A DNA stretch of 64,000 bases from Sinotaia quadrata (GCA_028829895.1 CM054181.1:10003501-10067500); one strand, 5' to 3'; positions 23,553 to 35,618 are shown, counted from the stretch's first letter. Notes: generated by a model from the letters alone, not told the origin. Made by a program: numbers and translations.

Positions 23553-25959
23553 CTAGCACAAGCTGGTCCAACTTCAGAATTACTGCCTGGGGATAGATTT
23601 TCCTAGACAAATGTAGTGAAGGGCCGCATATTTATTTCATAGAATCATCGACTTGCCCTAGCAGACGTATTAATTAAATATGCCAACATTATAGCAATTT
23701 TCAATAAACATTATGATGGAACAGTAATAGCGTTAAAATGCAATAAAAACAGAAAAACGTAATGTTTTTAAGACTTGTGATTTTTATATAAAAATATTAA
23801 TAGCATTATTATTGCAAATACTAAAGCTACACAGGACTGAAAGAAAAATATGCTCATTCTCAAATCACAATTAAACTCAGTGAGAACTCAGTGGGCATTC
23901 TGACTCCTTCATCAAAGCTGGGATGTCAACCTGCGTATTCATTGTAGAAAGTCTCAATAAATGTAATAAAGAGCCATCACTTAGTCAGCTCCTGCACTTG
24001 TGTGGTTTTTTTTTTTAATTTTTTTTTTAATGAACTTCATGTTTGAAAATGCTCTTTCACACACATATGTATGTGAAACATACGTGTGTGAAACACCTCC
24101 AAATATAAAGGTGCTCTGCATACCAAAATCTCTTAGCTATTGGAACCTGTCACAGGTAAGAAACTTGAAAACGTTATTTCCTTCTGTTCTGACTTGAAAA
24201 AAGGGTCATGGGTCAGCTTGAAGATCACACAGGTCAAGTTGAAAATTTGACATCTGCTCCTCGATATTTACAGTCAAAAGATCATTGTAGGGATGCAGTT
24301 TATTTTTCCTGTCATCAAATTTCGCAAACCTTGATCCAAATTTTTCACTCACCACTTCTATACTCTCACAAAAGTCAGTAAAGTTCTCTCTTCTATTTCA
24401 TCTGACAACTCTTGACAACATGAGAAATGTGCCAAACCATTTTTGGCTAAACTTGATTTTAAATTGTCAATTTATTTCGAAACCCATTGATATGCTCAGT
24501 TAGATCTGACACAATCTGATCTTTAGCCTGAAGTTTCATGTTCAGTTCATTGAGGTACTCAGTCAAATCAGTCATAAAAGCAAACTCTTTTAGAATTCAG
24601 GGTCCTCTACTTGATTCACATCCTTTGCAATCTTTCAACATGTCTTTCTAAAACACTGGAATCTCTTTTCTTAAACCTCAAACATCTGAGGCATTTCCCT
24701 GCACTTAACCAACGTACATTTGCACGCAGAGATAAAATCTCATATCGAGTTTCCACCTCGTCCAAGAATTCTTGAAACCTACAATGCAGTTGTGCCATAT
24801 TGTCACCACGTGACTTGTTGGTGATACACACTACAGTTGTCATTGCATCACGTTGTTTAACTGACCCCACCGAGAGCTTCTTGATGAAAAGTACAGTGAA
24901 ATACAGGGCACCTCACATCATTTTTCCTGAGTAGGCCTATAAATCCCTTCCCCCCGCCCCCCCCCATCATGGTGGTATGCTATCGGAACAATACAAGAAC
25001 ATTTGTCAAAACCACCATACATTTGCGCTGTTTCGGCGACTGCTTAAAAATATCTTTAACTCTGCAACTCCCACACAGAGAACACAAGTCAAGCAGTTCT
25101 TGTTTTGAAAAAGTCATCAAAGATCACATGCATGGAAATAAGAAGTTGACTGGTGTCCGTCTGGTCATCACTGTCATCCAAACACTGCTAAAAGTAGCTG
25201 CATTTTTCTACTGCCTCTCCAACCTTATTCTTTATTTGTTCGCCCATACTTTGCACTCTTCTGCAGACTGTTTGATGAGACACGGGAAACAGTTGCAAAT
25301 TTTTCACACAAACTTTTTAACCAAAGGCTTCTGCCATGATAACAATTTCACCATCACGAAAAGTTTTCATGTTCTTTGCAAATTTCAATGATACATCGTA
25401 GGACTTAACGCAGTAATCTGCTTAGCTGGGAGCTTGACAAACAAACCCGTCTGGTGATTGAAGTTTTTCTTGTAGTCTTGAAATGCTGTGACTCTAGCAC
25501 CTCCCTCATATTTCATCAATTGTTTTTCGCTCCTCTTAATATTATGCTCCTTGAAAACTACTATTACCTGCATACAAAGAACGCACTTTGTCTTGCCATT
25601 ATTATTTAGAACGAAATATTCTTGTCGCTCATTTTTTCAGAATAAATCAATACAACGATTAGACTTCATAAGCCACCAAAACATCGAGAAACCTCCAGCT
25701 TTCGTGCTAAATCAAGACAGTCGCCTGCGCAGGAGAGGATAAATGACGGGGGAAAAGAGATGTTTTCACCGGAGGTGAAAAGCACAAGACGTGCAGGGAG
25801 GCTGTATTCTCCCTCTAGTATTGAAGAATCATGTAGCGATACAGTCCCCGCAGTCGTTTATTTCAAGGTTCAACTACAGGTATTTTCTATTTATTAATTT
25901 TGTCTCCACGGGCCGCAACACCAGGCGTCGCGGGCCGCTAGTTGGACCTTCTGATCTAG
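23553..25959 (-). mobile_element. Decayed hAT transposon (2.4 kb)
   Basis: The minus-strand coding remnants belong to a hAT-family transposase of the SCAND3/GTF2IRD2/ZBED type. Candidate imperfect terminal inverted repeats of about 21 bp bracket them: left CTAGCACAAGCTGGTCCAACT (23553-23573, one base over twenty trimmed in comparison), right complement ending in AGAAGGTCCAACT (25939-25959), with GGTCCAACT identical. Both ends lie next to 'gggccgc' motifs (23624 and 25932). No convincing 8-bp target duplication was seen, so the borders are provisional. Confidence 0.5.
24180..25575 (-). pseudogene. hAT transposase pseudogene (SCAND3/GTF2IRD2-like)
   Basis: The clearest segment is an 84-codon minus ORF at 24616-24870. 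It reads RFQEFLDEVETRYEIL and NVRWLSAGKCL, which matches the conserved 'RxFxxFLxE...NVRWLSRGK' block of domesticated and active hAT transposases with BED fingers. The N-terminal side, at 25385-25573, reads EGARVTAFQDYKKNFNHQ, resembling the segment after the zinc finger. The C-terminal side, at 24480-24600, reads DLTEYLNELNMKLQAKDQI, another signature of this group. These blocks lie in the expected order but are separated by stops and frame changes, so the gene is dead. The catalytic triad could not be followed. Confidence 0.65.
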
Positions 25960-26939
25960 TGTCATTAGACCTTTATTAATTTTTAAAAAAATAAAACATC
26001 CAACTTCATATCGCGAAAAGAATGCATACGATGTGTGTTCTGGTTAGATAGCGAATAAAAATATCTAGGCCAGTCGTTATCCATTAAGAACTGTTGCACA
26101 ATGAATGCACTCAGCAGACACTGAAACAATAAAAATGGTAGTTACCAGATCTCATCCAAGACCCGTAATAAATTCAAGTCTACCAATACGGACCTTTGTA
26201 ATGCCTTTCGCGAGGGAAAAGGTTGCTGTGGACACTCGTACCTGCAAACTGAAGTTATATGTACATGTACTTCCGTTTGACATATGGTTGTAACACTTTT
26301 TCTCTTTAGCTCTGGATGTTATTTATTGTCTTTTCAGCTCTGCAAGTCATATATTGTTTCTTTAGCTCCGGATGTCATATTTTGTCTCTGTTTTCCTGGA
26401 GAAGTATTCAAACGGAACATGGGGTCAGTTCGAGACCTTTGTACGTGCATTCCACCACTTTTAGCTGATAAACAGCAAAATTCACGCCTATTTGGATTCT
26501 TTACTTTTAATTCTTTTAAGAAAGGTGACTAACTTGTGCAAACATCACTTTCGTTGTGGGAGTTGCCTGTCCCTGTTAACATTACATAATTACTTTTCTT
26601 CAGCTAATTATTATTTTAAACGTTAGTGGTGCGTACATGACATTTGGGACCGTCCAGTAAGTAGCCATGCTTTGGGGAATTAATTTACCCCATCTATCAC
26701 ACCCACCCACCTCCTTTAAGCAAACCAGTAGACAGACCTAGATTCGTTTCTAAGAGTAGGGTTCGTGTTTGTGTGTTCCTTCCTTACTGCTAAGTAGGGG
26801 TAAAGGAAATCAGTGACCGGAAGTAACCAGGACACGACGTGAGTGAAATTACCTGCTGGGTAAAATGTGGGACTTTCTGCTTTGAAAAATGCGGAAGAGT
26901 AAAAGCATTTTACAGCAAGTGAACATCCCTTGTAAAGTG
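25960..26939. other. Unique sequence, no gene recognised
   Basis: A three-fold imperfect repeat of 'tttagctctggatgt(c)at(a)ttt' at 26307-26385. Otherwise nothing. Confidence 0.45.
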
Positions 26940-27510
26940 AGGTGTTAATTTATGTCATACTTAGAAGTGTTAATTTATATTTATGCGTGCTAAGTTATGA
27001 TATATTTAAACGTGTTAATTTATGTCTTATTTGGACGTATTACATGTTCTGTCATATTTAGACGTGATAAGTTATGTCATATTTAGACGTGTTAATTTAT
27101 GTTTTATTTAGACGTGCTAATTATTATCGTATTTAGATGTATTAAGTTATATCATATTTATACGTGTTAAGTTCTGTCGTATTTATACATGCTCTGTCTT
27201 ATTTAGACATATTAAGTTATATTTAGATGTGTTAAGTTATGCCAAATTTAGACGCGTTGTGTCATATTTAAATTTGCTAAATAATGTCACATTTAGTCTT
27301 TTGCTTGATAAGTTATGTCATATTTAGACGTATTAATTTGTGCAATATTTACAATATTTAGAAGTTTATGTCATATTTAGACGTGTTAAATTATGACATA
27401 TTTAGACAGGTAATCATATTTAGACGTGTTAATTTATGCAATATTTAGACGTGCTATGTCATATTAGTCGTGTTATGATATATTTAGACGTGTTAATTTG
27501 TGCCATATTC
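26940..27510. repeat. About 25-27-bp minisatellite, roughly 20 degenerate copies
   Basis: 'tatgtcatatttagacgtgt' followed by taattta or taagt recurs throughout with variable spacing. Confidence 0.9.
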
Positions 27511-27616
27511 TAGTGATATTACTCGGTAATTGATTTAGGGCGTGCAATAAAACCGCTTCTGATGGTAATATACATAATTATTATTTGAAAGTATTAAACG
27601 CTTCTGATATGTTTGT

Positions 27617-27625
27617 TTGTGTGTG

Positions 27626-27669
<44 letters not shown>
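27617..27669. repeat. (TG)n microsatellite
   Basis: About 26 TG units with one GC interruption. Confidence 0.96.
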
Positions 27670-27671
<2 letters not shown>

Positions 27672-28052
27672 TGCAGTGGACTGATTGAAATAATACACGA
27701 ATCTTCCCTGCTGATTGGTTGTTTAAGAAACAAAGTAAAAATTGCCTGGGTATTTTTTTTAAAGTGACGTTATATTTTGATTATCAATCCACCATCACCA
27801 ACACCACCCTTTCTTCCCCCTCCCCGTGTCAAAACATGTCACACTTTTCTCGACTCATAATCTTCGCCCTCTATGGGCAGCCCTTTGATGAAATACATTA
27901 TTTTTGCTGAGATAGAAGTACAAAATAAAGACGCGATAATATTTTACTTTCAATTAGGAAAGAGACACCGTTAAACTTTAAAAGCAAAATAAAATATAAT
28001 TTAGCTTGAATAGTCTTGGTAAAATGTGTACACGTCTTTAAAAAAATATATA
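27670..28052. other. Unique sequence, no gene recognised
   Basis: No structure noted apart from a short (CCA)-rich patch near 27788. Confidence 0.4.
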
Positions 28053-29418
28053 TATGCCAATGCCACTTAGTTAGTGGAAATTATTATTATTAATCAATTA
28101 ATTATCCAAAATTAATTTATTTTATTAATAATGATCCTCCAACAGACACCACTCGTCTCTCCCACTTGGCGGATATGCGGGCGCTGTAAATGTTTTCTCT
28201 CTTCCTCAACATTAAAGATAAACATTTACAGTCACACAATCTTTCTGTAGGTGGAAAATTTCTTACTAAAAGAGAAGACAAATCCATCTTTAATTTAGCG
28301 AGCCCCCATCCACCCACTTTCTTCTCCAACATAAGTATCAATATGTGTAAGAAGGTCAATAAATTTAACGATAAATTTATTCAATCTTTTGCAACAATAT
28401 CACAAATTATAGTTCAATTTCCACTTGTTTCTCTCCTCAAGTTGAAAACAGATTTGGCACTTGTTCTCTCGAAGTCAACCTGGGCTTTTTCTCCACTGGA
28501 CCAGTTTGTTCAAGAACAGGAATTGTAGTAATTTCTAGTACTTTCCCATACTAGAAATTCAAGAACAGGAATTGTAGTAATTTCTAGTACTTTCCCATAC
28601 TAGAAATTCAATGTACTCAAAATACTTTGCCATGATACATCAAATGAGTGTAGTGTATTCCTTTACACTTACACACAGCGCTTCCCAACTCTACCACGGT
28701 TGGTTGTAGCAGTTTACAATCAGTAAACCATAAGATTCAAATCACACACAGAAAAAAGGCTGCTTGCCCTGAAAAATATAATCAAGGAGCAACACTAAAT
28801 TTCCAGTTTAATGCTTTATAACTCCATTCTTTCTTATATTCAGTCTCAACTTAATTTTTCTGCAATGTATTTATTAGCCCGATATATTCACACAGCATAT
28901 CAAGACAATGTCAAAAGTTTAGAATACTATATGTGAGCAGTTTAGTTCAAACATTTGTAGAAATAATATTCTACTCACATAATAAATCTTATTAAAAGTC
29001 AAGTATATAGTATCAAGAGCAAAATACATGAAATATTTCTAAGTCCATTCTCGATCAGTCAGTTAACTCACCATTAAGCTAACGGCTGCCTTTCATGACC
29101 AGACTTCTTGCCACACCAAATTCAAGTGGTTAGACAATAGAATTTTCTAAAGTATGTCAACTATTTTATCTCAGCCCTTTGGCTGGTCTCGTTCTCATAA
29201 ATCTTAACCATTGGATAATAAAGACTACTGACCCAGTTGGGATGGTTTACACTGCATTAGCAATTTCTAGCATATTCTTGACTTTTTGATTACTTTAACT
29301 CAGACTCTTTCGAAAATACCATCATAAGGAGTGCTCAAGTTCAGGTCACTCTGACAATTTAACAATTTATACAACAATTAAATTTTAAAATAGGGAGAGG
29401 GAAATTTACTCTGCCGCA
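28053..29418. repeat. Dispersed LTR-like repeat, copy B (possible solo LTR)
   Basis: Aligns in the same orientation with copy A (12234-13833) over its whole length, and at its end with copy C. It ends 'aaatttactctgccgca'. Its left terminus is diverged (atatatatgcc in place of TGTGACATGC) and may be truncated. The segment 'cggctgcctttcatgacc' near 29085 differs at two positions from 'cggctgcctctcacgacc' in the Gmr1-like LTR (near 53268). Confidence 0.5.
28511..28608. repeat. 49-bp duplication containing a hairpin
   Basis: 'caagaacaggaattgtagta' starts at 28511 and 28560. Each copy includes 'aatttctagta' and 'actagaaatt' around a short spacer, a stem of about 10 bp. It lies inside copy B. Confidence 0.9.
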
Positions 29419-29714
29419 TATAGAATATTAAGCCAATTAAAATGAACACGTGTCATCATTTAGGCAGTATTAAACATACAACAAACTGTTCGATGTGAAT
29501 TACAAGGTATCAATTTGTTAGACTGCAAATAAAGACTCTTATTGCAAAATCAGAAATAAAATAAATATTAGTAGTTAGAGTAGTGATCTGTAGTCATCTC
29601 CTGAGCTAAAGGAAATACAAAGCACAAGTCCAGCATACATAAAGTTGGTCAGGAGTAAACAAGTTTGTAAGACAGACAAAGGAGGAGACAGCGTGTAAAA
29701 ATTTTAAGGTGGGG
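29419..29714. other. Unique sequence, no gene recognised
   Basis: AT-rich, nothing noted. Confidence 0.4.
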
Positions 29715-30159
29715 GTACAGAGGAAGAGAGGGAGAGAGTGTAAGTTAGGGCAGGAGACAGGGAGAGAGTGTAAGTTAGGGCAGGAGACAGAGGGAGAGAG
29801 TGTAAGTTAGGGCAGAAGACAGAGGGAGAGAGTGTAAGTTAGGGCAGGAGACAGAGGGAGAGAAACTGTAAGTTAGGGCAGGAGACAAAGGAAGAGAGTG
29901 TAAGTTAGGACAGGAGATAGGGAGAGAGTGTAAGTTAGGACAGGAGACAGAAGGAGAGAGTGTAAGTTAGGGCAGGAGACAGAAGGAGAGAGTGTGCAGT
30001 CGGAAAGGACAAAGGGAAGGAGAGAGTGTGCAGTCGGAAAGGACAAAGGGAAGGAGTAAGATAGGGCAAGAGATAGCGGAAAAGAGTGTAAGGAGAGGAA
30101 GGGACGGATGAAGGGAGGGAGAGAATGTAATGTAGGGAAGGAGGGAGGAAGAGAGTGTG
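29715..30159. repeat. GA-rich 30-33-bp minisatellite
   Basis: 'gagagagtgtaagttagggc' plus 'aggagacaga' recurs about ten times, then grades into a variant with 'gtgcagtcggaaaggacaaa'. The minus-strand frames are Ser/Leu/Pro-rich and spurious. Confidence 0.93.
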
Positions 30160-30440
30160 GAAAAGAGGCCAAGGGCAAGTCGTAGGACACTGACCTCTCA
30201 CCAAAGTGATCGGTTTCGATCCACACTCAGAGTAAAAATCTTACAGATAATCGATCCTTAACCGGTCTCTAGTGCAAGATGGTGGGAACAGTTTTCTAGT
30301 CCGTTGGATGGGACGATGAATCGGGTCCCATGGGCACAAACTAAACACCGAGCACTTTAAACTGACAACAACAAAAATAGTAGGCCAATGACCGCTGCCC
30401 GAGCAAAAACTGCACGCAGAAAATCCATTAAACATCCACT
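30160..30440 (+). mobile_element. tRNA-derived SINE
   Basis: Pol III-like internal promoter: A-box-like 'gaggccaagggcaagt' (30165-30180) and B-box 'ggtttcgatcc' (30212-30222), spaced as in tRNA-derived SINEs. A body motif 'ttggatgggacgatgaa...gggtcccatg' (30303-30333) follows, of the type found in the central domain of invertebrate SINEs (GGATGGGACG...GGTCCC). The 3' end is uncertain. It sits directly after the GA-rich array. No poly-A or short-repeat tail or target duplication was clear. Confidence 0.6.
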
Positions 30441-30847
30441 CAAACTATCCAATCGCGGTATTATTTATCTCTCGTCCTTCCAAAACTTAAATCTCTCTTG
30501 GCACTTATGCACAGCTTCCAAAATTGACAGCGGACGCGAAACCGAAATCAAACGAAAGTAGAGAAGGAAGAAAGGTGAAATAAAGAGAAAGCGGGGAGAG
30601 AGGGAGAGAGGGAGGGAGATTCGGGGGGGGGGGGAGAAAGGGATTTTGTGCAACACTCTACCAAGTAATGAGATAAAAGAACGAATTTAAAGCTATCAGC
30701 CAGTCAGTCGAGTGACAGACTGATGAAAACTTGGCATTCTTCCATTCCTCCCTCCCCCTATCCATCTAGCAGCAGAAACTGCACCAGTTTAGGACAGCAT
30801 CTCGTTAACAGCACTACGAACCCAATTTCAAGGACACAGTGTAATCC
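30441..30847. other. Unique sequence with a GA/G-rich patch
   Basis: 30590-30640 is (GGGAGA)-rich and includes a 12-13 bp G run. No gene recognised. Confidence 0.45.
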
Positions 30848-31030
30848 TACACACACACATACAAATTAATTATGTGTGTACGCGTGTACGCACACACGCA
30901 CATACACACACAAACACACACAAACTAATTATGTGTGTAGGCACGCAGGTACACACATTAATTATTTGTCTACGCACTTATGTACACACACAAAATTAGT
31001 TATGTGTGTACACACGCACGTACGCATGGT
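30848..31030. repeat. CA/TG-rich degenerate repeat of about 60 bp
   Basis: 'aattatgtgtgtacgc' and 'acgcacacacaca' alternate with 'taattat' three to four times. Confidence 0.75.
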
Positions 31031-31264
31031 ATTTGCTGGAAACCAACATGCTTAGTGTTTTATATTCATGAACATGAAATATGTAAGATATCAGTTTTAA
31101 TTATAGTAATATATTTAAACAACAACGAATGGGTGTCTCAAGCAAATGGCACAATTTTAATGATTACTTCAACCGTTATTCTTTTAATTTCAGCTCAGAA
31201 AATATGCTAACTATTATTCTTTTAATTCAGATCAGGAAATATGTAAATATGTATAACTGACGAA
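31031..31264. other. AT-rich sequence, no gene recognised
   Basis: 'ctattattcttttaatt' occurs twice (31167-31220 region). Nothing else. Confidence 0.4.
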
Positions 31265-32075
31265 GTTTGTCACAGCTGCGATGCTTATGCTTTGTGATAG
31301 TCAGTATGTCCCCAATAATTAAGATTTTTGACAGTAAATTTGTCCCACACAGTTAAGGTGTGTGATAGTCATTATGTCCCAAATTACTTAAGGTTTATGA
31401 CGAATGGGAACTGCTCAGTTAGGGTATACTATAATTAATCAGTATGCTTCAATATTAACAAGGCTTGTGACAGTAAATTTGTCCTTTGTGGCTGTAGTAT
31501 GTGATAGTCACTATTTTCCTACTGGCTGCAGTTTGCCATGGTTGCGATGTCTCGCCGATGTAACGTTGTGACTATTGTGGTGTCTCACATAGTCTGACTT
31601 TTGTGATGGTCGTGATGTCATTACAATATTGGCTTTGTGATGGTCATCTTGTCGTTATATCTGAGCTTTGTGGTAGTCATTTGTGTCCTTGCACTATTGG
31701 CTTTGTGATGGTCCTGTTGAAATTACAATGTGGGCTTTGTGATGGTCGTGTTGTCACTATAACCGGAGCTTTGTGATGGTCGTGTTGTCACTATAACCGG
31801 AGCTTTGTGAAGTTAATGCTGTCATTATAACTGGGCTTTGTGATGGTCGCGTTTTCATTGCAATATTTGTTTTGTGATGGTCATATTGTGATTACAATGT
31901 GGGCTTTGTGATAGTCAAGTAGTCATTACAATGTGGTCTCTGTGATGGTTATGTTGTGACTACAACATGGGCTCTTTGATGGTCATGTTGTGACTACAAC
32001 CTGGGCTCTGTGATGGTTATGTTGCCTTTACAATACAGACTTTATGATGGTCGCATTGTCTTTATAAGTGTTTCT
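31265..32075. repeat. 33-37-bp minisatellite, about 20 copies
   Basis: 'gggctttgtgatggtcgtgt' followed by 'tgtcattacaat' repeats. The early copies (31265-31560) are highly diverged and the central ones (31690-31850) are closest to each other. Confidence 0.9.
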
Positions 32076-32202
32076 TTTTAAAAGTCTGTTTACAAAAGAT
32101 AAAAAATGCTTTGAATGGTGGACAGCCTATCATTGCATTATTGGAGGGGTAAAGTAAGTACAGAAAATAGATTCATTATTGATTTCCAAACACGGTTTGG
32201 CT

Positions 32203-32282
32203 GATAACTATTCAAGGTTGATATAATTAGGTAGACCCTCTGATGATAACTATTCAAGGTTGATATAATTAGGTAGACCCTA
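32203..32282. repeat. 41-bp direct duplication
   Basis: 'gataactattcaaggttgat' at 32203 and 32244 with identical following sequence through 'ggtagaccct'. Confidence 0.93.
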
Positions 32283-32469
32283 AATAATAATTAATTCATA
32301 AGAGTAATATTGAGAATTGTATGGGGCAGTACTATCTCTACATATAATAAAATTGTAACGTCTGTGTGTTTTGCTGGGGTTAAGTTGAAAACTACAGGAC
32401 AGATTTTGATTTGATATATACTATTGTATACATTAGTGCCCTGGAATTATGATAGGGTTATATAACATC
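32283..32469. other. AT-rich sequence, possible dispersed-repeat fragment
   Basis: 'aaaattgtaacgtctgtgtg' followed by 'aactacaggacagattttga' resembles moderately repetitive sequence seen in many invertebrates. The family is not assigned. Confidence 0.25.
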
Positions 32470-32695
32470 ATGCTGTTGCATAAGAGGAACTCGCCAGTAG
32501 CCCTGCATCTACAAAAATGGTATAGCGCGTAAGAGGGGCTCACCAGTAGCCCTACATCTATAAAAATGGTATAGCGCATAAGAGGGGCTCGCCAGTAGCC
32601 CTACATCAACAAAAAATGGTATAGCACGTAAGAGGGGCTCGCCAGAAGCCATACATCTACAAAAATGGTATAGCGTTTAAGAGGAACTCGCCATT
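32470..32695. repeat. 57-59-bp minisatellite, 4 copies
   Basis: 'aagaggggctcgccagtagc' plus 'cctacatctacaaaaatgg' and 'tatagcgc' recurs four times. Confidence 0.94.
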
Positions 32696-33059
32696 AAAAG
32701 GGCAGCACATGCGTGAAGGCCGTGCCTTGTGCGTCACTGTGACCTCTGTGCATAGCAGTGATTTGTGTTTCACTCAGACTGCGTTTCTCATTCTGGGTAT
32801 TAGATTTTAGGCTGTAGTTAATGCTGTATTTTGGATTTTTGTGGGTTGCATTACGGTTGTGTGGTTAGTTCCTATTTTTGGCAATGCCTCCCCGAAGGTG
32901 ATCAAATCTTAATTCAGCTTTAGTGAATATGAGAAAGGACTTACACAGCTCATGGAAAGTCAAAACATACTATAAAATACTTTAATCAACATATTTCTGA
33001 AAAACTGACAATTTATTCAAGTGAAACAGCATGTTTATCTGTCTGGTTCAAAATATGTT

Positions 33060-33060
<1 letters not shown>
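32696..33060. other. Unique sequence, no gene recognised
   Basis: Nothing that can be supported. Confidence 0.4.

Positions 33061-33119
<59 letters not shown>
33061..33119. repeat. (TG)n microsatellite
   Basis: About 29 perfect TG units. Confidence 0.97.
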
Positions 33120-33121
<2 letters not shown>

Positions 33122-33327
33122 CGGTCCCTCTAATATTTTTCCTGTTTTGCGCGGAACTGGCGGTTGTTTGTGCTTGCTACCAAAACTTGTGTGCGGAATT
33201 TTGAAACTGCTGCGCGGCATTTTCTAATGAGCTGCGCGGCCACGCACCTTAGAAGCAAGAGAAAGTATTAACTGTGTTATGGTGCGTTTATGTGTGTGAG
33301 AAATAGTTTTGGATGAAGTCATAAAAA

Positions 33328-33328
33328 T

Positions 33329-33359
<31 letters not shown>

Positions 33360-33430
33360 TAGACAGAGAGAGAGAGAGAGAGTATGTGTGTATGCATTTG
33401 TGGGTGAGAGAGAGAGAAAGAGAGAAAGAG
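33328..33430. repeat. (TA)n followed by (GA)n microsatellites
   Basis: 'atatatatatatatatatat' to 33350, then GA-rich to 33430 with a short TGTG insertion. Confidence 0.92.
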
Positions 33431-34259
33431 ACTAAGAAAAGGCAAACGTGTTAAAGTATTTTCTTAGGAGATGAACAACTAATACATTCAAATATTTGAG
33501 CAAGAAAATAAGAAATACAAAGTATTCTTCCTGATAGCAATCATTGGAATGGTTGTTTTGGCATGTTCTAATATTAACACCTTCGCTTATAACTTTCCCA
33601 ATTAAATTTCTTCCCTTCACAAAATGATTTCGCAATGTAGATACACACAAAAATTTTTCATTTAAAACTCATTAAACTGCGGTAATCCCATAAGCATCCA
33701 ATTGCCTATTTCGAACGAAAAGTTGCTAGTAACGCTTCTCTTGCCAGGAAAACTGACGCCATTGGCCGCCTAATTTGTTGTTAGCAAGACTTCTATTGAA
33801 AGGGTTAAAATCCAAACAGATCGACGCTGAACCCAACACTTCTGAGAGAAACGTTTGGAACCCATTAACTGACATCTATAAATGCCTGGTAATTTCAAAA
33901 CTGCTAGTCAAACCTACTGAAACAGATCTTCAATTAACAAGTTTTAACCGAAATGCCGCGATGACAAATGGCAAATCAATTATTGTCCTCAAATAAGAAA
34001 AATCAACATGTGCTTCTACAACTATAAATCAGCGTGCATATATTCTAGCAGTTTACCTCTTTGCCTGAACAGTTTCTTTAAAATCTTGGAATAAACTGAA
34101 CGCCTCAGGACGATAATTGCCTGTGAAAGATCCAACTGAAAGAACACAGACTAAAACGCCGCTAAAGTTGGCAATAGCTCTTTCTGTCTTCTCACTCACA
34201 TTTAACGTGTAAGCACACAGCTGAAATTAATTATTAAAATAAAAATATGTCTTCTTTCC
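33431..34259. other. Unique sequence, no gene recognised
   Basis: ORFs of 72 and 73 residues at 33432-33650 (minus) and 33775-33996 (plus) show no recognisable motif. Confidence 0.45.
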
Positions 34260-34261
34260 TC

Positions 34262-34382
34262 TTTAACACATGCACACATACACACGCACACATACACACG
34301 CACACACATACACACATACGCACAAACATATATATGCACGCACGCACGCACGCACACACGCACGCACGCACACACACACACA
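34262..34382. repeat. (CA)n/(CGCA)n compound microsatellite
   Basis: CA tract with tacacacg, cgcacgca and cata interruptions. Confidence 0.95.
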
Positions 34383-34672
34383 GAGAAAGAAATCTTAAGT
34401 ATGTTGTACTGCATGCTCTGTTTTAACATATAATAATTTATGAGCTGTAGATGCAGCATACGACAGTTAAAACTGCGTATGCCTGTGATTACTTACGGAT
34501 GCACCTGCATGCGGAAACTGAAAAAGCTAAAGTAATATAAAATCCGAGCGCACGTGCAAACATATGCATCTATGACCTTACTCTACTAACTATTCCCGTA
34601 GGCCTCTGTACCGACCCACCATTTTGGAATACGCTTACAAATGCACTTGTTCCCTCCTCTCTTTCTTAATGC

Positions 34673-34674
<2 letters not shown>
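34383..34674. other. Unique sequence, no gene recognised
   Basis: Separates two CA microsatellites. Nothing noted. Confidence 0.4.
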
Positions 34675-34730
<56 letters not shown>

Positions 34731-34738
34731 CACACACA

Positions 34739-34789
<51 letters not shown>

Positions 34790-34790
34790 T
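34675..34790. repeat. (CA)n microsatellite interrupted by TATA
   Basis: More than 100 bp of CA with a 'catatatacaca' and a 'catacaca' interruption. Confidence 0.97.
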
Positions 34791-34924
34791 TCTCAAGTGT
34801 CATCAAAAGTCCGTAAACTTTGCTAACATACGTGTCACCTCTAACTTAACAATGTGCAGAGATCAGCAATTAACAATACTGCCTGAGGTCGCAAAGAGTG
34901 TTAAACAATCGTTGTCTGATTAAA

Positions 34925-35160
34925 TGGCAAAGAATAGAAGAACAAGAACAGAAGAACCAGAAAAGAGTGTACAGAACAAAAGAACGAGAATAGCAGAATG
35001 AGAAAAGAGTGCACATAACAGAAGAACAAGAAAGATTGTAGGAAAGAAAGAAAGAACAGAGGAACAAGTAAACAACAAGATCAGAAAATCCAGAAAAAAT
35101 GCACATAACAGAAGAATAAGAAAAGACATGTACAGAGCAGAGGAACAAGAACAGAAGGAC
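34925..35160. repeat. Degenerate AGAACAAGA-rich array
   Basis: 'acagaagaacaagaaa' variants recur at irregular 20-45 bp spacing. They appear ancestral to the regular 35-bp array next to them. Confidence 0.8.
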
Positions 35161-35392
35161 TAACACGTGAACACGAGGAACAAGAACAGAAGGACTAACA
35201 CGTGAACACGAGGAACAAGAACAGAAGGACTAACACGTGAACACGAGGAACAAGAACAGAAGGACTAACACGTGAACACGAGGAACAAGAACAGAAGGAC
35301 TAACACGTGAACACGAGGAACAAGAACAGAAGGACTAACACGTGAACACGAGGAACAAGAACAGAAGGACTAACACGTGAACACGAGGAACG
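35161..35392. repeat. 35-bp minisatellite, about 7 copies
   Basis: 'taacacgtgaacacgaggaa' plus 'caagaacagaaggac' repeats exactly every 35 bp from 35161, with almost no divergence. Confidence 0.97.
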
Positions 35393-35617
35393 GGAAGAAG
35401 GAAAGAAAACAGCAACAACAATAATAAACGAAATTGGGGCAAAACGTCTGTAGCAATCGACAAATTGAAACAGCGTTCTCCCTGTCATGCAAACCGTGCA
35501 AAAATACATTTTTTTTTCTTCCAAATATCACTTGTTAATGCACAAAGTCTAACAAAGAGCAAACTGAAACTGATTTTTAAAAAATTTATAACTTCCTTTT
35601 AACAAATAATGAAGTGA

Positions 35618-35618
<1 letters not shown>

